Positions 9,343 through 17,060 of a DNA stretch of 64,000 bases are shown piece by piece. Within the stretch, counting starts at the first letter, position 1; each line of letters starts with the position of its first letter. The stretch is from Microbacterium sp. (GTDB lineage Bacteria > Actinomycetota > Actinomycetes > Actinomycetales > Microbacteriaceae): positions 16,457-80,456 of the forward strand of contig NZ_JAPLAI010000035.1 of assembly GCF_026393345.1 (NCBI RefSeq), given 5' to 3'. A program made the translations under genes and the position numbers. Below the pieces are notes generated by a model that was given only the letters and a program-made list of their open reading frames with translations, did no database searches and was not told the DNA's origin.

Positions 9343-10272
9343 CTAGAGCCGGAGCGACCGACGGTGGACGAGGACCATCACGCCACCGATGATCGCGAGG
9401 ACGGCGCCGATCGCGACGACCACCCAGGCGAGGGCATCGAGCGGCGGAGTCTGACCCGGCAGGAGTGCGAGAAGCGCGTGCGGGAGCAGCCCGAGTCCGT
9501 CGTCCCAGAGTGCGATGACACGTGACGGGCCGGCGGCGGCGACAACGGCGGCCGGGACGAGCAGCCCGACGCCGATCGCAGCGAGCAGGCCCCCGAGGGC
9601 ATAAAACGTGCCGCCCTGCACCTGCAGCGCCCAGCCGGCGGCAACGAAGGCCCAGACGAACAGGGCGAACGCGACCGCGACGAACGCGATCCGCAGCACC
9701 GGGTTGCTCCAGAACTCGTGAGAGAAGCCGTCCGCGCCCGTGACCGACAGCGCCACCAGCGTGAGGGTGCAGCGGACGACCACGACGCCACCGACTGCCG
9801 CGATGACGGGCCACGGCGAGCGGTGCCCGACGACGAGCCGCAGCACCAGCGCGAACACGGTCCACCCGCCGATGACGAGGATGAGGTGAACGAAAGTGGT
9901 GGCGGAACTCTGCAGGATGCGGGTGGCCACGAGCAGAGCGACGGGCACGAGGAAGATGAGCCAGCGGTCGAGCGGCAGCAGTCCTAGCGTCGACTCGCGC
10001 GCGCGCCACGGGGTGGTGGCCGACAGCCAGGTCGCGCGGGCGGCCGCGGCGCCGGGACGACCGACGAGGCGGGTGTGCGCCGAAACGGCACCGATCGCGA
10101 TCCACATCGCCGCGAGCAGCAGCAGGATGCGGGCCAGCCATTCGGTCGGCAGTGCCGGTTCGGTCAGCGGCCGGACGGGCTGCGGCAGGAGGCCGCCGAT
10201 CACGCCACCGATGACCATCAGGACGGCGACGACGATGACCGCGAACACACCACGCCGCTGCGTCATTGTCAT
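9343..10272 (-). CDS. Polytopic membrane protein of unknown function
   Basis: 309-aa hydrophobic protein, about 9 transmembrane helices: one near the N-terminus (AVIVVAVLMVIGGVIGGLL), one at LARILLLLAAMWIAIGAVSA, then a row of helices to the C-terminal VVVAIGAVLAIIGGVMVLVH with a short basic tail. No recognised family motif. ATG 10272 is preceded by TACGCT with 6 bases between; the ATG two codons later is an alternative. It lies upstream of the HNH gene by 212 bases but both have their own signals, so operon membership is uncertain. Confidence 0.7.
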   Translation of the reverse strand: MTMTQRRGVFAVIVVAVLMVIGGVIGGLLPQPVRPLTEPALPTEWLARILLLLAAMWIAIGAVSAHTRLVGRPGAAAARATWLSATTPWRARESTLGLLPLDRWLIFLVPVALLVATRILQSSATTFVHLILVIGGWTVFALVLRLVVGHRSPWPVIAAVGGVVVVRCTLTLVALSVTGADGFSHEFWSNPVLRIAFVAVAFALFVWAFVAAGWALQVQGGTFYALGGLLAAIGVGLLVPAAVVAAAGPSRVIALWDDGLGLLPHALLALLPGQTPPLDALAWVVVAIGAVLAIIGGVMVLVHRRSLRL

Positions 10273-10278
10273 CCGTTC

Positions 10279-10284
10279 AGCGTA
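10279..10284 (-). promoter_or_regulatory. -10 hexamer TACGCT for the membrane protein gene
   Basis: Six bases before ATG 10272 on the minus strand; inferred leaderless start. Confidence 0.5.
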
Positions 10285-10430
10285 GTGCGCCCGTATCCGC
10301 CGGAAGACCCAGCGGGGGCGTCCGCAGACACCGGTTCGGTAACAGCGTCGCGCTGTCATCCGGCGTCACGTGCGGTCACGGTTCGTCAGAACGTGGCGGG
10401 TGTCGGAGCGGCTGCCTACGGTGGACACAT

Positions 10431-10503
10431 CGCGGCGATCCGGGTGGTCCCGGGCACCGGTTCATACCCGGTCGTGTTGCGGGTTCGACTCCCGCCGTCG
10501 CGT
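10431..10503 (+). tRNA. tRNA-like sequence with CAU anticodon (unusual or degenerate tRNA-Met-like)
   Basis: The 73 bases fold as a cloverleaf by hand. Acceptor CGCGGCG (10431-10437) pairs with CGTCGCG (10496-10502) over 7 bp with one G-T; D-stem CCGG/CCGG encloses a 6-base loop GTGGTC; anticodon stem ACCGG/CCGGT carries loop TTCATAC, so the anticodon would be CAT; T-stem GCGGG/CCCGC has the canonical loop TTCGACT. CCA is not encoded. The odd parts are the very short D-loop, two bases instead of one between D and anticodon arms, and a 6-base variable loop. It could be a real divergent tRNA, a decoy or a decayed copy. Not a normal initiator or elongator tRNA-Met. Confidence 0.4.
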
Positions 10504-10544
10504 CTACCGGCCGCACGCTCGCCGCCCACAGGGAGACACCGCCC

Positions 10545-10550
10545 TAGGCT
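10545..10550 (+). promoter_or_regulatory. -10 hexamer TAGGCT for the 177-aa nuclease-like gene
   Basis: Followed by GAACGG and the GTG at 10557; inferred leaderless start that decides the start codon. Confidence 0.55.
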
Positions 10551-10556
10551 GAACGG

Positions 10557-11090
10557 GTGGATGCGGCTGAACCGCGACTGCCGTTCGATCCGGCGTCGCT
10601 TTCCGTGCGGGAGCTTCTGGCCTCCTCCGTCGCCGTGCTCACGGAGCTCACACGGCGCGGACTCGTTCGTACTCGAAACTCTCCACTAGGCGATCTCGCC
10701 GAGTCGCTCGCGGTCCGCGCCTACGGCGGCGAGCTCGCCCCGAACTCCGAGAAGAGCTACGACCTCACCGCAACGGATGGTCGCCGCATCCAGGTCAAGG
10801 CACGGCTCGTCGACCCGCTCGACAAGCGGTCGCAGAATTTCTCGGCCTTCCGGTCATGGGACTTCGAGACGGCACTGTTCGTCCTGTTCGACGCGCACAC
10901 GTACGAGATCGTCTGGGCTCGTGAACTCACCTGCGACGAAGCACGGTCGATCGGTCGCCATGTCGAGCACACGAATTCGTCCGCGATTCTGGTGCGAGGG
11001 GTCGCCGCCGCGGGCATCGATGTCACCGCCCGTCTGACCGACGCATTCGACCGCATCGACGAGCCCGCCGAGGCGTCCACGCCGTTGTGA
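10557..11090 (+). CDS. Small hypothetical protein, DUF6998-like with PD-(D/E)XK-type signature
   Basis: 177 aa. The central part reads GDLAESLAVRAYGG, then SYDLTATDGRRIQVKARLV: an acidic residue, an Asp and a Q-x-K spaced as in the restriction-endonuclease-like fold, as in the DUF6998 family. The rest holds a beta-rich half with SWDFETALFVLFD. No toxin, methylase or helicase partner is adjacent. GTG 10557 is chosen because a TAGGCT box lies 6 bases upstream; no ATG in frame is near. It follows the tRNA-like 73-mer by 53 bases and converges with the response-regulator gene. Nuclease activity is a guess from fold-like motifs only. Confidence 0.65.
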   Translation: MDAAEPRLPFDPASLSVRELLASSVAVLTELTRRGLVRTRNSPLGDLAESLAVRAYGGELAPNSEKSYDLTATDGRRIQVKARLVDPLDKRSQNFSAFRSWDFETALFVLFDAHTYEIVWARELTCDEARSIGRHVEHTNSSAILVRGVAAAGIDVTARLTDAFDRIDEPAEASTPL

Positions 11091-11106
11091 CACGTCCGGT
11101 CGCACC

Positions 11107-11772
11107 TCACACCGCGGGCCCCACCACCACCAGCCCGCTCTCGTAGGCGTAGATCACGCACTGCGCGCGGTCGTGGGCACCGAGCTTCGCCATGATCCGC
11201 TTCAGGTGGGTCTTCGCGGTGTGGGCGGAGATGAACAGTTCTGCCGCGATCTCGTCGTTCGACAGGCCCCGCGCGACGAGCACGAGGATCTCCTGCTCGC
11301 GCGCGGTGAGGTTCGAGGGATCGACGATCGCCGCGCGCGCCGGCGCGGCCTGCAGGTACCGGCCGATCAGCGCACGGGTCGCCACCGGGGAGAGCAACGC
11401 ATCGCCCGCGTGAACGGCACGGACGGCGCGACCGATCTCCTCGGGTTCCGCGCCCTTGCCGATGAAGCCGCTGGCGCCGGCGCGGAGCGCGGCGACCACG
11501 TACTCGTCGTCTTCGAAGGTCGTGAGCACGAGCACCCGGGTGTCGGCGAGCGCCGGGTCGGCGCAGATGGCCGCGGTGGCATCAATGCCGTCCAGGACCG
11601 GCATCCGGATGTCCATCACGATGACGTCGGGGCGGAGCTCCCCCGCAAGGTCACGGGCCTCGGCCCCGTTCTCGGCCTCGCCGACGACATCGATGTCCGG
11701 TTCCCCGCGCAGCAGCTGCGCGACGGCCCGGCGGATGAGGGGCTGATCGTCGGCGATCACGACGCGGATCAC
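11107..11772 (-). CDS. LuxR/NarL-type two-component response regulator
   Basis: 221 aa. Receiver domain with acidic pair DD (8-9), phosphoacceptor Asp54 in VIVMDIRMP, the Thr of VLTTFEDD and the Lys of GFIGKGA; C-terminal LuxR helix-turn-helix beginning LTAREQEILVLVARGLSNDEIA. Translation begins at GTG 11772, overlapping the kinase stop codon by 4 bases, so it is coupled to the kinase. The pair is divergent from an ABC exporter, the usual arrangement for antimicrobial-peptide or envelope-stress sensing systems in Gram-positives; probable binding sites lie in the intergenic region at 12999-13034. Confidence 0.93.
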   Translation of the reverse strand: MIRVVIADDQPLIRRAVAQLLRGEPDIDVVGEAENGAEARDLAGELRPDVIVMDIRMPVLDGIDATAAICADPALADTRVLVLTTFEDDEYVVAALRAGASGFIGKGAEPEEIGRAVRAVHAGDALLSPVATRALIGRYLQAAPARAAIVDPSNLTAREQEILVLVARGLSNDEIAAELFISAHTAKTHLKRIMAKLGAHDRAQCVIYAYESGLVVVGPAV

Positions 11773-12947
11773 GTGGCCGCCCCCGAGATCGGCAGCAGGG
11801 CGTCGACGCGGAACGTCCCGCCCTCGCGGGAGGCCTGCAGTGTCCCGCCGACGGCGGCGACCCGCTCCCGCATCCCGAGGATCCCACGCCCGGGTGTCGC
11901 ATCGGTCACCGGGACCGTCGCGGCCGGATTGCTGACCACGATGCGCAGGCCCGCCGCATCCCGCTCGATGAGGACATGCGCGCGGGAGTCCGACCCGTGC
12001 TTCTGCGCGTTCGTGAGCGCCTCCTGGATCACGCGGTATGCCGTGACGTCGACGGCGGCGGGAAGCGCGGAGACATCGGCGTCCACGCGAGAGGTCACTC
12101 GCAACCCGGAAGCCTCGAAGTCGTCGGTGAGCGCCGCCACCCGGGTGAGGCTCGGGACGGGTGCCCGCGCCGCGCCGTCATCCTCGGCGCGAAGGCTCGA
12201 CATCAGGTCCCCGATCTCACTCAGCACCCGCCGCGCCGCGGTGCGGACGGTCGCGAGCGCCTCCCGGGCGGTGTCGGGGTCGTCCTCCAGTGCGCGGCTC
12301 GCGACACCCGCGTTCAGGCTCACGACGGAGATCTGGTGCGCGACCGCGTCGTGGAGGTCCCGCGCGATGCGCAGCCGATCCTCGGCGACGCGACGGGATG
12401 CTTCGGCCTCCCGCGCCTGCTCCGCATCCAGGGCGCGCTGCGTGAGCCCGGCGATGAACGCCCGGCGCGACCGCACCGCATCCCCCGCCGCCCCGAAGAA
12501 ACCGACCGTCAGCACGATCAGCGCGGTCAGCGGATACAGCGTGCTCCACTCCTGCACGAGCCCGAACGGCAGCATGACGACGATGACGCTGGGCACGGTG
12601 AGAAGGACGGTGCGCCGCGGGTATCGGGATGCGATGGTGAAGACGGCGATCCCGGTCGGCAGGGCGGAGAACGGCGTCAGCACGAGCGAGAACGCCGCCG
12701 CGCCAAAGCACGCCACACACGCGACCAGGACGACCCACGGCAACCGTCGCCGCAGGAACATCAGCCCGGCCGGCAGCACCGCGATCGCAGAGCCCCAGAC
12801 CGGCGGTTCGACGCCGGCTCGTGCCAGCGGCCCGAGCGTCGTCGCGAGCACGACGATCGAGGCGAGCAGGTCCCGCGCCCACCCGGGTGGGCGCCCACGC
12901 GGCGGTCCCGCCACCGGGGCGGCGGAGGGCGACGGTGCGCTGTGCAT
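11769..12947 (-). CDS. Sensor histidine kinase (HisKA_3 / NarX-like)
   Basis: 392 aa. N-terminal half has about 5-6 transmembrane helices with almost no extracytoplasmic loops (for example LLASIVVLATTLGPLA and LPWVVLVACVACFGAAAF), so sensing is likely within the membrane. Then the dimerisation helix with phosphoacceptor His in RIARDLHDAVAHQ, followed by the HATPase domain with N-box QEALTNAQKHG and G-box GRGILGMRERV. Start ATG 12947 removes a long spurious N-terminal extension that runs back through the divergent ABC gene. It forms an operon with the response regulator (GTGA overlap). Confidence 0.92.
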   Translation of the reverse strand: MHSAPSPSAAPVAGPPRGRPPGWARDLLASIVVLATTLGPLARAGVEPPVWGSAIAVLPAGLMFLRRRLPWVVLVACVACFGAAAFSLVLTPFSALPTGIAVFTIASRYPRRTVLLTVPSVIVVMLPFGLVQEWSTLYPLTALIVLTVGFFGAAGDAVRSRRAFIAGLTQRALDAEQAREAEASRRVAEDRLRIARDLHDAVAHQISVVSLNAGVASRALEDDPDTAREALATVRTAARRVLSEIGDLMSSLRAEDDGAARAPVPSLTRVAALTDDFEASGLRVTSRVDADVSALPAAVDVTAYRVIQEALTNAQKHGSDSRAHVLIERDAAGLRIVVSNPAATVPVTDATPGRGILGMRERVAAVGGTLQASREGGTFRVDALLPISGAAT

Positions 12948-12998
12948 GCCCCCAGTATCGACCGCACGCTCCGCCGGATGCGGGTCTCCGGCGCCGAA

Positions 12999-13014
12999 TA
13001 CCCCAGCCGGGGTA
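12999..13014. promoter_or_regulatory. Inverted repeat TACCCC-N4-GGGGTA, probable response-regulator operator
   Basis: Perfect 6-4-6 palindrome in the divergent space between the kinase and the ABC exporter gene, followed 7 bases later by a second palindrome. Position suggests the binding site of the LuxR-type regulator encoded beside it; inference. Confidence 0.45.
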
Positions 13015-13021
13015 GCGGATT

Positions 13022-13034
13022 GCCCTGCCAGGGC
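13022..13034. promoter_or_regulatory. Inverted repeat GCCCT-N3-AGGGC
   Basis: Perfect 5-3-5 palindrome 66 bases upstream of the exporter ATPase start; second candidate half of the response-regulator operator, or a promoter-proximal hairpin. Confidence 0.4.
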
Positions 13035-13100
13035 GACGCGGACCCCTGCCCGCCAGGCGGAGGCTCGACCTACCGCCGAAAGCCCTTGAGGAGGCACACC

Positions 13101-13817
13101 ATGCCCGCATCCGTCGTGACCCGCGACCGCAACACCTCCGTCCTGTCGGTCCGGGGGCTTCACCGCACCTACGGCCGCGGCCCGAACGCGTTCGAGGCAC
13201 TCCGCGGGATCGACCTCGACATCCGACTCGGCGAGAGCGTCGCGATCGTCGGCAAGAGCGGCTCGGGAAAGTCGACACTGATGCATCTGCTGGCACTGCT
13301 CGACCGGCCGAGCGAGGGCACCGTGGTGCTCGACGGCCGGGATGTGCGCGAGATGTCGGGCCGCGAGCTCAACCGGGCGCGAAACAAGACGTTCGGTTTC
13401 GTGTTCCAGCAGTTCTTCCTCACCCCGAGCCAGACGACGGTGGAGAACGTGATGCTGCCGCTGAAGATCGCCGGGGTGGGCCGGCGTACCCGCCGCGAGC
13501 GGGCCCTCCGCACGCTCGACCAGCTCGAGCTCGGCGACAAATCCAAGAACCGTGCGGTGGACCTCTCCGGCGGGCAGAAGCAGCGCGCGGTGATCGCGCG
13601 GGCACTCGTCAACGACCCGCGGATCATTTTCGCCGATGAGCCGACCGGCAACCTCGACAGCGTCACCGGCGGCGTCGTGGAAGACATCCTGTTCGACCTG
13701 AATCGCAACCTCGGGATCACGCTCGTGATCGTCACGCACGACGAGGATCTGGCCGCACGCTGCGACCGCCGCATCCACATCCGCGATGGCCGCGTCGACG
13801 GGGAGGACGCCCGATGA
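13101..13817 (+). CDS. ABC transporter ATP-binding protein (MacB/LolD type)
   Basis: 238-aa ATPase: Walker A GKSGSGKST, Q-loop FVFQQFF, signature LSGGQKQR, Walker B IIFADEPTGNLD and switch His in VTHDED. It energises the downstream FtsX-type permease, the pair typically exporting or sensing peptides or lipids (MacB, BceA families). ATG 13101 has GAGGAGG 8-12 bases upstream. The stop overlaps the permease start (ATGA). Divergent from the two-component operon, which likely controls it. Confidence 0.93.
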   Translation: MPASVVTRDRNTSVLSVRGLHRTYGRGPNAFEALRGIDLDIRLGESVAIVGKSGSGKSTLMHLLALLDRPSEGTVVLDGRDVREMSGRELNRARNKTFGFVFQQFFLTPSQTTVENVMLPLKIAGVGRRTRRERALRTLDQLELGDKSKNRAVDLSGGQKQRAVIARALVNDPRIIFADEPTGNLDSVTGGVVEDILFDLNRNLGITLVIVTHDEDLAARCDRRIHIRDGRVDGEDAR

Positions 13818-15115
13818 ACGCCGCAGACCTCGTCGCCACCGGCGTCTCGAACACACTGCGGGCGCGCGCTCGGACAACCCTGACGGTCCTCGCGATCTTC
13901 GTCGGCGCGTTCACCCTCACCCTCACGAGCGGACTCGGCACCGGCATCAACCGCTACATCGACGACACCGTCTCCGCCCTCGGCGCGAGCGATGTGATCA
14001 CGGTCACGAAGGTCAGCGATGTCGACGCCGGCGCCACCGCATCCGGCCCACGCGAATACGACCCGGATGCCGTCGTCACCGGCCAGGGTCTGGCCCGCAA
14101 CGCCGTCACCCTCATGACGGCATCCGACCTCGATGACATCGGTGCAATCGACGGCGTCCTCGACGTTGCACCGGTCACCTCGGTGCAGCTCGACTACGTC
14201 CAGTACGCCGAGGGCGCACCCTATGTCGCGGGCCTCACCGCACTGGTGGCCGGCCAGACGGTGCAGCTCGCCGCCGGGACCGCGCCGGACGTGGATGCGG
14301 CCGAGCTCGAGGTCACGATCCCGGTGAGCTACGTCGAGCCGCTCGGCTTCGACGACGCGGACGAGGCGATCGGCGAGACCCTCGACCTCACACTGACGGA
14401 TGCGGCGTTCACCGCGCACACGGTTCCCGCGGTCATCGTGGCGGTCGCCGAGGAAGGGCTCACCGGCCCGGGAGGCTCGAGCCTCATCGCGAACACCGCC
14501 CTGCAGGATGAGCTCGCGACGCTGCAGAGTGCGGGACTACCGGCCGACCAGCTCGACCGATGGTCGTCGGCCACCGCGTGGTTCGACCCGGGCCTCACGA
14601 CAACGCAGATCGACAACCTGAAGGCGCGCCTCGCCGACGCCGGATACACCGGCACGACGACCGCCGATCAGCTCGGCGCCTTCACCACGGTCATCGACAC
14701 CATCGTGCTCGTCCTCAACGTCTTCGCCGCGATCGCCCTGCTCGCCGCGGGATTCGGGATCGTGAACACCCTGCTCATGTCGGTGCAGGAACGCACCCGC
14801 GAGATCGGCCTGATGAAGGCACTCGGCATGAGCAGTGCCCGGGTGTTCACCCTCTTCAGCATCGAAGCCGTGTTCATCGGGTTCCTCGGCAGCGCCATCG
14901 GCGTCGCGGCGGCGATGGTCGTCGGGACCGCTGCCAGCAGCATCCTCGCCGGTGCGCTGCTCTCCGCCCTGCCGGGACTCACGATCATCGCCTTCGACCC
15001 GGTGACGATCGCGCTCACGATCCTGCTCATCATGTTCGTCGCATTCCTCGCCGGCACTCTGCCCGCAGCCCGCGCCGCCGGGAAGGACCCGGTCGAGGCG
15101 CTCCGTTACGAGTAA
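13814..15115 (+). CDS. ABC transporter permease (FtsX/MacB type)
   Basis: 433-aa permease with one N-terminal helix (TLTVLAIFVGAFTLTL), a large extracytoplasmic domain of about 230 residues, and three C-terminal helices; QERTREIGLMKALGMSSARVF is the cytoplasmic coupling loop of the FtsX family. The extracytoplasmic region is rich in Thr/Ala/Asp and lacks cysteines. Partner of the preceding ATPase, with which it shares an ATGA overlap. The sequence DPVEALRYE at the C-terminus is the classical family ending. Substrate unknown. Confidence 0.92.
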   Translation: MNAADLVATGVSNTLRARARTTLTVLAIFVGAFTLTLTSGLGTGINRYIDDTVSALGASDVITVTKVSDVDAGATASGPREYDPDAVVTGQGLARNAVTLMTASDLDDIGAIDGVLDVAPVTSVQLDYVQYAEGAPYVAGLTALVAGQTVQLAAGTAPDVDAAELEVTIPVSYVEPLGFDDADEAIGETLDLTLTDAAFTAHTVPAVIVAVAEEGLTGPGGSSLIANTALQDELATLQSAGLPADQLDRWSSATAWFDPGLTTTQIDNLKARLADAGYTGTTTADQLGAFTTVIDTIVLVLNVFAAIALLAAGFGIVNTLLMSVQERTREIGLMKALGMSSARVFTLFSIEAVFIGFLGSAIGVAAAMVVGTAASSILAGALLSALPGLTIIAFDPVTIALTILLIMFVAFLAGTLPAARAAGKDPVEALRYE

Positions 15116-15151
15116 GCCGCTCCACCCCATCGGAAATCACAGGAGGAAGAC

Positions 15152-15592
15152 ATGACCGTATCGACTCTCGGCTACCCGGCCCGCGTCGGCATCCCGCTCA
15201 GCGCGCTCATCGTCGCCGTCATCGGGAGCGCCGTGAACGCATTGATCGCGTGGGGCGGCGTGTCGCTCGGGGCGGCAGCCACCGGCGGACTGCTGCCCGC
15301 GGCCTACATCCCGGCCACCGTTGTCGCCGCGATCGGCGGCGCGATCGGCTGGCACCTGATCAACCGGTACGCGCGCGATCCGCGACGGGTGATGCGGTGG
15401 CTCGTTCCCGCGTTCCTGGTGCTGTCGTTCATCCCCGACGTCATCGTGGGTCTCAGTCTCGGCTGGCTTGTCACGGTGACGCTGATGGCGATGCACGTGG
15501 CCACGATCACGGTCGGGGTGACCACGTACTCCCGGCTCATGCCGCTCCACCCCGCCGGTGTTCCGGCACCGCCGGAAGGCTCACCGGCCTGA
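15152..15592 (+). CDS. DUF6069-like four-helix membrane protein
   Basis: 146 aa, four predicted transmembrane helices (residues about 12-32, 45-66, 83-103, 106-128), in the style of the DUF6069 family found beside regulators and ABC transporters in actinobacteria. AGGAGG stands 6 bases before the ATG. It is 36 bases after the exporter permease on the same strand, so probably the third gene of that operon. Function unknown. Confidence 0.7.
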   Translation: MTVSTLGYPARVGIPLSALIVAVIGSAVNALIAWGGVSLGAAATGGLLPAAYIPATVVAAIGGAIGWHLINRYARDPRRVMRWLVPAFLVLSFIPDVIVGLSLGWLVTVTLMAMHVATITVGVTTYSRLMPLHPAGVPAPPEGSPA

Positions 15593-15600
15593 TCGGCGGG

Positions 15601-15870
15601 TCAGTCCATCGCGAGCGCGGCGGCGCGGAGTATCTGGTCCATCGTCGGCACACCGCTCGCCCGGACGACCTCGCGCCCCTCACCGTTCCGGACGATGACG
15701 GTCGGGGTGGCGGCGATGTCGAGCTCCTCGGCCAGGTCCGGCTCGAAGGCGACATCATGCTCGGTGAGGCGGCTTTCGGGGATCACTCCCGCGGCCGTTT
15801 CGAGCAGCATCCGGGTCTGTGCGCATGCGCCGCAGAACGAGGATGAGAACAGCTCGAAGTGGACACTCAC
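15601..15870 (-). CDS. Small thioredoxin-fold protein with CGAC motif
   Basis: 89 aa, a single thioredoxin-like domain: an N-terminal beta strand, redox motif CGAC near residue 12, a helix, and the cis-Pro region ATPTVIV near residue 58. Size and layout match glutaredoxin/thioredoxin-type disulfide reductases, presumably cytosolic because no signal peptide is present. GTG 15870 is chosen because a TAGCGT box lies 7 bases upstream; a GTG three codons earlier overlaps that box. Lies 22 bases from the azoreductase gene on the same strand but with its own promoter. Confidence 0.72.
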   Translation of the reverse strand: MSVHFELFSSSFCGACAQTRMLLETAAGVIPESRLTEHDVAFEPDLAEELDIAATPTVIVRNGEGREVVRASGVPTMDQILRAAALAMD

Positions 15871-15877
15871 CCGGGTC

Positions 15878-15883
15878 ACGCTA
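15878..15883 (-). promoter_or_regulatory. -10 hexamer TAGCGT for the thioredoxin-fold gene
   Basis: Seven bases before GTG 15870 on the minus strand; inferred leaderless start. Confidence 0.5.
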
Positions 15884-15892
15884 CGCCCATGG

Positions 15893-16552
15893 TCAGGCCG
15901 CGGTCTGGGTGTGCCGCAGCGCCGCGAGCTCACGGCCGGACCGGACCGCCGCGGCCTCGGCGCCGGCCTTGATCTCGGCCGCCATATCGGTGAAGGCGTC
16001 GAGCGCCGGGTTGACCCCGACGAGGGTGAACTCACGCTGGACGACGCGCAGGTCGAGGCCCCAGACGTCTTCGAGTACCCGGCGAAGCCACGACGTGGAG
16101 TGGTCCCAGCCCTCCTTCGGGGTTCCGGGGCTGTAGTTGCCGCCGAGGACCGTGACGAGCGTGGCCGGCTTGCCACGGAGGGCGGTGCCCTCGGGGTTGA
16201 TGCGGGGGTCGGTATAGGCGAGGTCGAACCAGGCCTTGAAGTGCTGGGACACCCCGAAGTTGTAGAGCGGGACGGTGAACAGCAGCGCGTCCGCGGTCAC
16301 GAGCTCGTCGGCCAGGGTCGTGGCGAGGGCGATCGCGTCCCGCTGCGCCTCGGAGCGGTCGGCCTCGGGGGTGAAACCGCCGGTTACGGCGTTCGGCCAC
16401 GCGGTGGCGGGGATCGGGTCGGCGGCGAGGTCGCGCCGGACAACGGTCGAATCCGGATGTGCGGCGACCCATTGTTCTTCGACGAGGTCCCCCAGCGCTC
16501 GGCTCGAGGACGTGGCGGGAAGGATGCTGGCATCCAGGCGGAACAGCGTCAC
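15893..16552 (-). CDS. azoR: FMN-dependent NADH-azoreductase
   Basis: 219-aa flavodoxin-fold quinone/azo reductase that reduces quinones or azo compounds with NAD(P)H. Seen: N-terminal SILPATSSSRAL phosphate loop, the FMN-binding VPLYNFGVSQHFKAWFD segment and the VLGGNYSP loop typical of AzoR. GTG 16552 gives the canonical N-terminus (MTLFRLDAS); the frame upstream of it is spurious. It is divergent from an HxlR regulator with an inverted repeat between them, the classic arrangement for quinone- or electrophile-induced reductases. Confidence 0.9.
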   Translation of the reverse strand: MTLFRLDASILPATSSSRALGDLVEEQWVAAHPDSTVVRRDLAADPIPATAWPNAVTGGFTPEADRSEAQRDAIALATTLADELVTADALLFTVPLYNFGVSQHFKAWFDLAYTDPRINPEGTALRGKPATLVTVLGGNYSPGTPKEGWDHSTSWLRRVLEDVWGLDLRVVQREFTLVGVNPALDAFTDMAAEIKAGAEAAAVRSGRELAALRHTQTAA

Positions 16553-16576
16553 GATGACTCCAATCGCATTTTGACT

Positions 16577-16601
16577 AGTCGCTCTGCTTTTCAAAGCGAC
16601 T
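16577..16601. promoter_or_regulatory. Inverted repeat AGTCGCT-N11-AGCGACT, probable HxlR operator
   Basis: Perfect 7-bp arms with an 11-base spacer midway between the divergent azoreductase and HxlR genes; the AT-rich spacer and its position fit an autoregulated HxlR/azoR switch. Inference from position. Confidence 0.55.
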
Positions 16602-16619
16602 TTGGTGACACTAGCACGA

Positions 16620-16625
16620 TAGACT
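16620..16625 (+). promoter_or_regulatory. -10 hexamer TAGACT for the HxlR regulator gene
   Basis: Six bases before ATG 16632; inferred leaderless start. Confidence 0.55.
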
Positions 16626-16631
16626 CCCGCC

Positions 16632-16973
16632 ATGGACGTGAACGAGGAGGGGCGGCACCAGTGCGACGCCACGGTGACCCTCGCGTTCTCGATCCTCGGC
16701 AAGCGGTGGAACGGCATGATCATCGACTCCCTCGGCGCAGGCCCGATGTCGTTCGTCGCGCTGCGCCGCGCCGTCACGGGGATCAGCGATGCCGTGCTCT
16801 CCGACCGGCTCGCCGAACTCGCCGACGCGACGCTTCTGACGCGCAGCGTCGACCCCGGCCCCCCGGTCGCCGTGACCTATGAGCTCACCCCGGGCGGCGA
16901 GCAGCTCATCCCCGTGCTCCGACAACTCGGTCAGTGGGCCGAGGCGAACCTCGTGGTGGGCCCGAAGGCCTGA
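16632..16973 (+). CDS. HxlR family winged-helix regulator
   Basis: 113-aa DNA-binding protein: CDATVTLAFSILGKRWNGMII is the HxlR N-terminal block with a conserved Cys at residue 11, then the winged helix with GISDAVLSDRLAELADATLLTR. Such proteins sense quinones, aldehydes or disulfide stress through the N-terminal Cys and repress a neighbouring reductase. Divergent from azoR with a shared operator. No Shine-Dalgarno; leaderless promoter. Confidence 0.92.
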   Translation: MDVNEEGRHQCDATVTLAFSILGKRWNGMIIDSLGAGPMSFVALRRAVTGISDAVLSDRLAELADATLLTRSVDPGPPVAVTYELTPGGEQLIPVLRQLGQWAEANLVVGPKA

Positions 16974-17060
16974 CCCCACCGCAGGCCGCTGCTGCGGTCC
17001 GTCCTCGGCGACGGTAGCGTGGCGCGCGCGGGCACCGCGTCCGCAGGCGGTCGAGACGTG

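Noticed and set aside
10431..11090. tRNA-like element plus nuclease gene as an integrated genomic island
   Set aside because: No second attachment-site copy or integrase was found within the window, so integration at this site cannot be supported.
11173..13089. 638-codon plus-strand frame over the two-component genes
   Set aside because: Antisense to a clear response regulator and histidine kinase; no domain recognisable.
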